DNA from: Thermacetogenium phaeum DSM 12270 | GTDB lineage: Bacteria; Bacillota; DSM-12270; Thermacetogeniales; Thermacetogeniaceae | Direction of reading: 5' to 3' | DNA: 64,000 bases | Assembly (NCBI RefSeq): GCF_000305935.1 | Contig: NC_018870.1 | Location: 2,279,001-2,343,000 of the forward strand | Shown here: positions 60,970-64,000 of the stretch, one piece after another | Position numbering within the stretch: position 1 is the first letter of the stretch | Layout: the number at the start of each line of letters is the position of its first letter | The notes under the pieces: model-generated | What the model saw: the letters and a program-made list of their open reading frames with translations, nothing else | What the model was told of the DNA's origin: nothing | Database searches by the model: none | Translations under genes and position numbers: made by a program

Positions 60970-63155
60970 CAGATTTGCACCCCTTGAGCACGCAGGTTTT
61001 GCAGGGATCGCCTGCTTAGAATTTCGGATATTGTAGGTGTAATTACCCTGGCAATTTCCTTGGCATCAAGATATATGGGTACTTCAATTGCGATTCGCGA
61101 CGGACTAAATAATCCTGTTGCGTCTGCGCTGGTAAACCCAGGCGATATATTAAAATCTGTCGGCACTGCATTTTGCATATCGTCCGCCACTCTGGCCATA
61201 GCCTTGTCAAATCCCTCACCAATACCCAGTGCCATATTGCCGCCAATGCCTTCAAAAACAGTGGACGGAGATCTGATTCCAAGAAAATTCTTTACTCCAT
61301 CAACAATACCGGAAAAGAAACCGGAAACCTTATCCTTAATCCAGCTACCAAGGCTTTTAATACCTTCCCAGATGCCTTTTACAATGTTCTTACCAATCTC
61401 AACCACTGAAACAACCGCCTTGCCCAAACCTTCTATAATAGCCGCAACAATCTGAGGTAAAGACTTTACTAGTTCTGGAATGGCTTTCACTAGCCCGGCA
61501 GCAAGCTGTACGATAAGCGTAATTCCCAATTCTATGATCTTCGGCATATTGTTCGTCACAAAGTCAATGATTGTTGTAATTATCCTCGGCAGTGCTTCAA
61601 TTAGTTCTGGCAATGCATTTAAAAGTCCCTGCGCCAGTCCTTGAATCAATGTAAAAGCAGCTTCAAGGATTTTGTCCATATTATCCAGCAGCCCTTGCAC
61701 AATGGTGATCACTGCTTGAACCGCTGCTGGAATTAGCTCAGGTAATGCTTCTCCAAGCCCCATTACCAACGCTGTGATTAGCTGTACCGCCGCATCAATG
61801 AGTAAAGGCAGGTTATCAATGAGTGTACCTGCAATGGTCATGACTGCATCTACTGCCGCCGGGATCAGCTCCGGCAGCAGGCTCAAGAGAGTTTGAAGCA
61901 CCTGAGAGAACAATTCAGTTACAGTTTGCAACAGCACGGGAAGCAGATCTTTGACTGCTGAGATAATTGCACCGGTTGCCTCCGGCAGAGCAGCCACTAT
62001 ATTTTCCAAAACCGGTACAATATTTTTAACTACAGCCTGAAAGGCATCCACAAGATTTTGTGTTAGGTTCGTCATATCAGCGTTCGCATTGCCAAGTCCT
62101 GCTATAAATGAACTTAGAGAGGCTTGTAAAAGACCAATGGAACCGCTGATGGTCTGGGTAGACTCTCTTGCGAAGTTGCCAGCATACTGTTCGGTTTTTT
62201 CAAAAAACATCTGCATGGCGATCTCGGCCTTTTCGGCATTGGTTGCGCTATTCCAGGCAAAATCCAGCCCTTTTGCAAGAGCATAAGCTTCGATGGTAGT
62301 GGCGTTCATGGCGACGCCCAGATTATCCATCATGGTGAAGTTACCCTTGGCTGCGCCAGCGATGGATTCCATGGCAGTCTGCATGTCAATGCCCATAACC
62401 GAAGCCATATCTGCCGCCCGTTGCATGGCCTTCTCAGTAAGCTCCAGACTTTTTTGCTGATCGACACCAGCACCCTGAAACAGTGCGCCCATTTTGTTGG
62501 CGGTGGCAAGGTACTCGGATTGGGACAAGCCCAGATTCTTGTAGGCTTCTTCTCCCGTTTTTTGGATACGTGCAGCATATTCTCCAAACACAGCTTCAGA
62601 ACCGCCAAGGTTCTGCTCAAGCTCACCAAACTGCTCCACGACCTCTTTTCCCAGCTTGATGGCAGCCGCGCCCGCTGCGGCCGCTGCAGCACCCATAGCC
62701 GCGCCAACACCTTTAAGAACGCTGCCCAGCTTCTCAAATTTCGAGCTGGATTTTTCGGCATTGTCTCCACTTTCCTTCAATTCGTCCCCAAGTTCATCTG
62801 CACTTTCAGCAGACTGTTCGAGTTCGCGCTCCATTTTGTTCAGCTCGGCTTTGGCGTTGTTGAGCTGTATCTGCCAGGACTGCGTCCGCTTGTCGGTCTC
62901 CCCGAAAGAGGAGGCGGCGTTGGCAAGCGCTTTCTCCAAAGTAGCTATTTTTTCTTTCTGCAATTCGATCTCTTTGTTAAGCACCTTGTTTCTTGCAGTA
63001 ACAGCTTCAACTGACTTATCCTGCTTATCAAACTGAGATGCGACCAGGTTCATTTCGCTACCCAGTACCTTAAAACTTTGGTTGATCTCACGAATGGCGT
63101 TTTTAAATTCCTTTTCGCCTTCAATCCCGATCTTCAGGCCAAAATTGTCTGCCAC
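60969..63155 (-). CDS. Phage tail tape measure protein
   Basis: This 728-aa protein sets tail length. A coiled-coil N-terminal region (residues 15-130, VEAVTARNKVLNKEIELQKE) is followed by a small-residue hydrophobic stretch (GAAMGAAAAAAGAAAIKLGK), the TP901-type core, then a very regular repeat region (LIDNLPLLIDAAVQLITALV type, residues about 400-620) with repeated PELIPAAV- and ITIVQGLLDNM-like units. These helical repeats of about 40 aa are typical of short tape measures. Confidence 0.92.
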   Translation of the reverse strand: MADNFGLKIGIEGEKEFKNAIREINQSFKVLGSEMNLVASQFDKQDKSVEAVTARNKVLNKEIELQKEKIATLEKALANAASSFGETDKRTQSWQIQLNNAKAELNKMERELEQSAESADELGDELKESGDNAEKSSSKFEKLGSVLKGVGAAMGAAAAAAGAAAIKLGKEVVEQFGELEQNLGGSEAVFGEYAARIQKTGEEAYKNLGLSQSEYLATANKMGALFQGAGVDQQKSLELTEKAMQRAADMASVMGIDMQTAMESIAGAAKGNFTMMDNLGVAMNATTIEAYALAKGLDFAWNSATNAEKAEIAMQMFFEKTEQYAGNFARESTQTISGSIGLLQASLSSFIAGLGNANADMTNLTQNLVDAFQAVVKNIVPVLENIVAALPEATGAIISAVKDLLPVLLQTVTELFSQVLQTLLSLLPELIPAAVDAVMTIAGTLIDNLPLLIDAAVQLITALVMGLGEALPELIPAAVQAVITIVQGLLDNMDKILEAAFTLIQGLAQGLLNALPELIEALPRIITTIIDFVTNNMPKIIELGITLIVQLAAGLVKAIPELVKSLPQIVAAIIEGLGKAVVSVVEIGKNIVKGIWEGIKSLGSWIKDKVSGFFSGIVDGVKNFLGIRSPSTVFEGIGGNMALGIGEGFDKAMARVADDMQNAVPTDFNISPGFTSADATGLFSPSRIAIEVPIYLDAKEIARVITPTISEILSRRSLQNLRAQGVQI

Positions 63156-63182
63156 ATAACCGCCTCCTTTCCTGCAAAATTT

Positions 63183-63374
63183 TTAAATTCCGTAAGGTAT
63201 CACATCATCAATGGTCAGCATACGCTTCGGTTTGGACAGTCCTAAAAACTGCTTATGGCACTCCCATAAATCAAGCAGGTATCCAATAGGCATGAGCCAT
63301 ACTTCTTCCTCTGAACGATTAAGCTGGACAGTGCCGTAATATAAAAGCCGAGTGAACGATTCCTCATCGCTCAC
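63183..63374 (-). CDS. Tail assembly chaperone, frameshift extension (gpT-like)
   Basis: This 63-aa frame (VSDEESFTRLLYYGTVQLNR, then PIGYLLDLWECHKQFLGLSK) is the second part of a tail assembly chaperone pair. It has a possible GTG start, but a slippery A AAA AAC in the preceding gene lets ribosomes enter this frame by a -1 shift. The product would then be the G-T fusion. It lies between the tape measure gene and the G-like gene, as in lambda. Confidence 0.78.
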   Translation of the reverse strand: MSDEESFTRLLYYGTVQLNRSEEEVWLMPIGYLLDLWECHKQFLGLSKPKRMLTIDDVIPYGI

Positions 63375-63757
63375 TCGGCCGGTGTGTTTTTTAAATCATC
63401 CTCACTTTCAACGTTTCTTTTGGTCCCCTTGAACATTGCTTCCATAATAGCGTTTTTATATGCTGCCAGTTCCAAAGGAGATGTGAGAAGTTCCACTGTC
63501 TCTTCGGTAAGGAGTTCACGCTTTTCTTGATTTTTGAGGTTGTGTATCAAAATGCTCTGGTTGGCCAGCAGTGTAATCAGCCACACCACTTCGTCAAGAG
63601 CCATTTCGAAGTTCTCGGTTTTCATCAGTTTTGTGCCGAGGTTTTCAAGACCGCCGTATCTTTTTGCAATCTCCTTTGTCGCTTTAGTGGTTAGTATAAG
63701 CTGATATTCTTCATCGCCGATTTTGATAATCGCGCTTCTGTCATTATCCTGCATCAT
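63371..63757 (-). CDS. Tail assembly chaperone (gpG-like)
   Basis: This 128-aa protein (IIKIGDEEYQLILTTKATKE, IAKRYGGLENLG) matches the gpG-like tail chaperones of clostridial siphoviruses. It ends DDLKNTPAE. The codons TTA AAA AAC close to its end contain a -1 slippery heptamer. The start at 63757 is ATG directly overlapping the stop of the major tail gene (ATGATG). Confidence 0.85.
   Translation of the reverse strand: MMQDNDRSAIIKIGDEEYQLILTTKATKEIAKRYGGLENLGTKLMKTENFEMALDEVVWLITLLANQSILIHNLKNQEKRELLTEETVELLTSPLELAAYKNAIMEAMFKGTKRNVESEDDLKNTPAE
63386..63392 (-). other. -1 programmed frameshift site in the tail chaperone gene
   Basis: The minus strand reads TTA AAA AAC, so the heptamer A AAA AAC fits the zero frame. 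A shift back by one base leads into CAC ACC GGC CGA GTG AGC GAT, which is the frame of the 63-aa extension. This layout is the classic G/GT arrangement. Confidence 0.8.
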
Positions 63758-64000
63758 TCACTGCCTCCTCCCACAGCAAATACCGGCTCATAAACTTCCG
63801 TATACCAGCCGGTAATAGTTTCAGGCGATACACCGGGATCGTCTTCGCTGACCTCCGCCTTCCAAGGGTGCTTTCCCTGGCCATCTGGTTTGTTACGTCT
63901 CATGACTGTCCCTTCAATGGTGGGTGTCGAAAAGGTAATGCTGTCGCCCTTCGTCTGCAGATTTGTCGCCGGGATTCCGAATTTAACCCTGTAAAGCCAA
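63754..64000 (-). CDS. Major tail protein, N-terminus off window
   Basis: The 81 visible codons (WLYRVKFGIPATNLQTKGDS, ITFSTPTIEGTVMRRNKPDG, KHPWKAEVSEDDPGVSPETI, then VYEPVFAVGGGSE) match the C-terminal part of the phi13-type major tail (tube) protein. The stop overlaps the start of the gpG-like gene. The 5' end lies past the right edge. Confidence 0.85.
   Translation of the reverse strand, partial: WLYRVKFGIPATNLQTKGDSITFSTPTIEGTVMRRNKPDGQGKHPWKAEVSEDDPGVSPETITGWYTEVYEPVFAVGGGSE

Noticed and set aside
60969-63155. Internal repeats of the tape measure as an unusual repeat protein
   Set aside because: The regular hydrophobic units are ordinary for tape measure proteins.
1-64000. CRISPR arrays, tRNA or rRNA genes
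   Set aside because: No regularly spaced direct repeats and no cloverleaf or rRNA sequence were recognised by eye; a covariance-model scan would be needed to exclude a diverged tRNA.

Overview
The window looks like the chromosome of an anaerobic, endospore-lineage Firmicute (Clostridia), GC-rich except in its last 19 kb. This follows from the yqfC/yqfD sporulation genes, the classic rpsU-yqeY-phoH-pgpH-ybeY-dgkA-cdd-era gene order, two secreted SLH-domain surface proteins, sigma-A style promoters, AGGAGG ribosome-binding sites and several oxygen-sensitive Fe-S proteins. A thermophilic or syntrophic relative (Peptococcaceae or Thermoanaerobacterales) is plausible, but that is inference. No tRNA, rRNA or CRISPR array was found.

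Layout. 1-4.5 kb: a Zur/ZnuA zinc pair with a visible operator, a DUF554 membrane protein, Hsp20 with its own promoter, and an orphan Spo0B-like kinase with a membrane partner. 4.6-16 kb: an ORP/NifX-MinD cluster. It has two NifX-like proteins, two ferredoxin-containing MinD ATPases, an Mrp/NBP35 ATPase, four small Trp/Gly-rich DUF5320-like proteins (one only 58 aa), a MOSC protein and an MBL-fold hydrolase. Four promoter regions in this cluster share a palindrome centred on CATATG. 16-24 kb: a radical SAM protein, the metNIQ methionine transporter, a glycosyltransferase, an SLH glycosidase-like protein and an orphan hydrogenase-type protease. 24-33 kb: deoC and the era/rpsU housekeeping operon, read leftward from a clear promoter. 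33-41 kb: pyruvoyl arginine decarboxylase, a CofE-like protein abutting an IS605 remnant, a CCA-enzyme homologue without its catalytic carboxylates, a broken GreA-like gene, an M29-type aminopeptidase and a ComEC-like MBL protein. 41.3-45.2 kb: a gene graveyard with remnants of an MFS transporter, an IS1182 transposase, an IS4-type transposase, CbiM and an ABC ATPase.

From about 45.2 kb the DNA becomes AT-rich. First comes a three-gene cassette: a Phd/HARE-HTH protein, a DUF262-HNH protein and a second DUF262 protein. It is a good candidate for a modification-dependent or abortive defence system. Next is a prophage, running from its integration end (three serine recombinase genes) through lysis genes (amidase, holin) to the tail genes (a PgaB-like CE4/GH18 enzyme, tail protein, Dit with an inserted carbohydrate-binding-like domain, tape measure, a frameshifted chaperone pair and the major tail protein cut by the right edge).

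Almost all genes from 16 kb rightward except the radical SAM and a few 33-37 kb genes are on the minus strand. The strongest candidates for something new are the DUF262/HARE cassette and the CATATG regulon.
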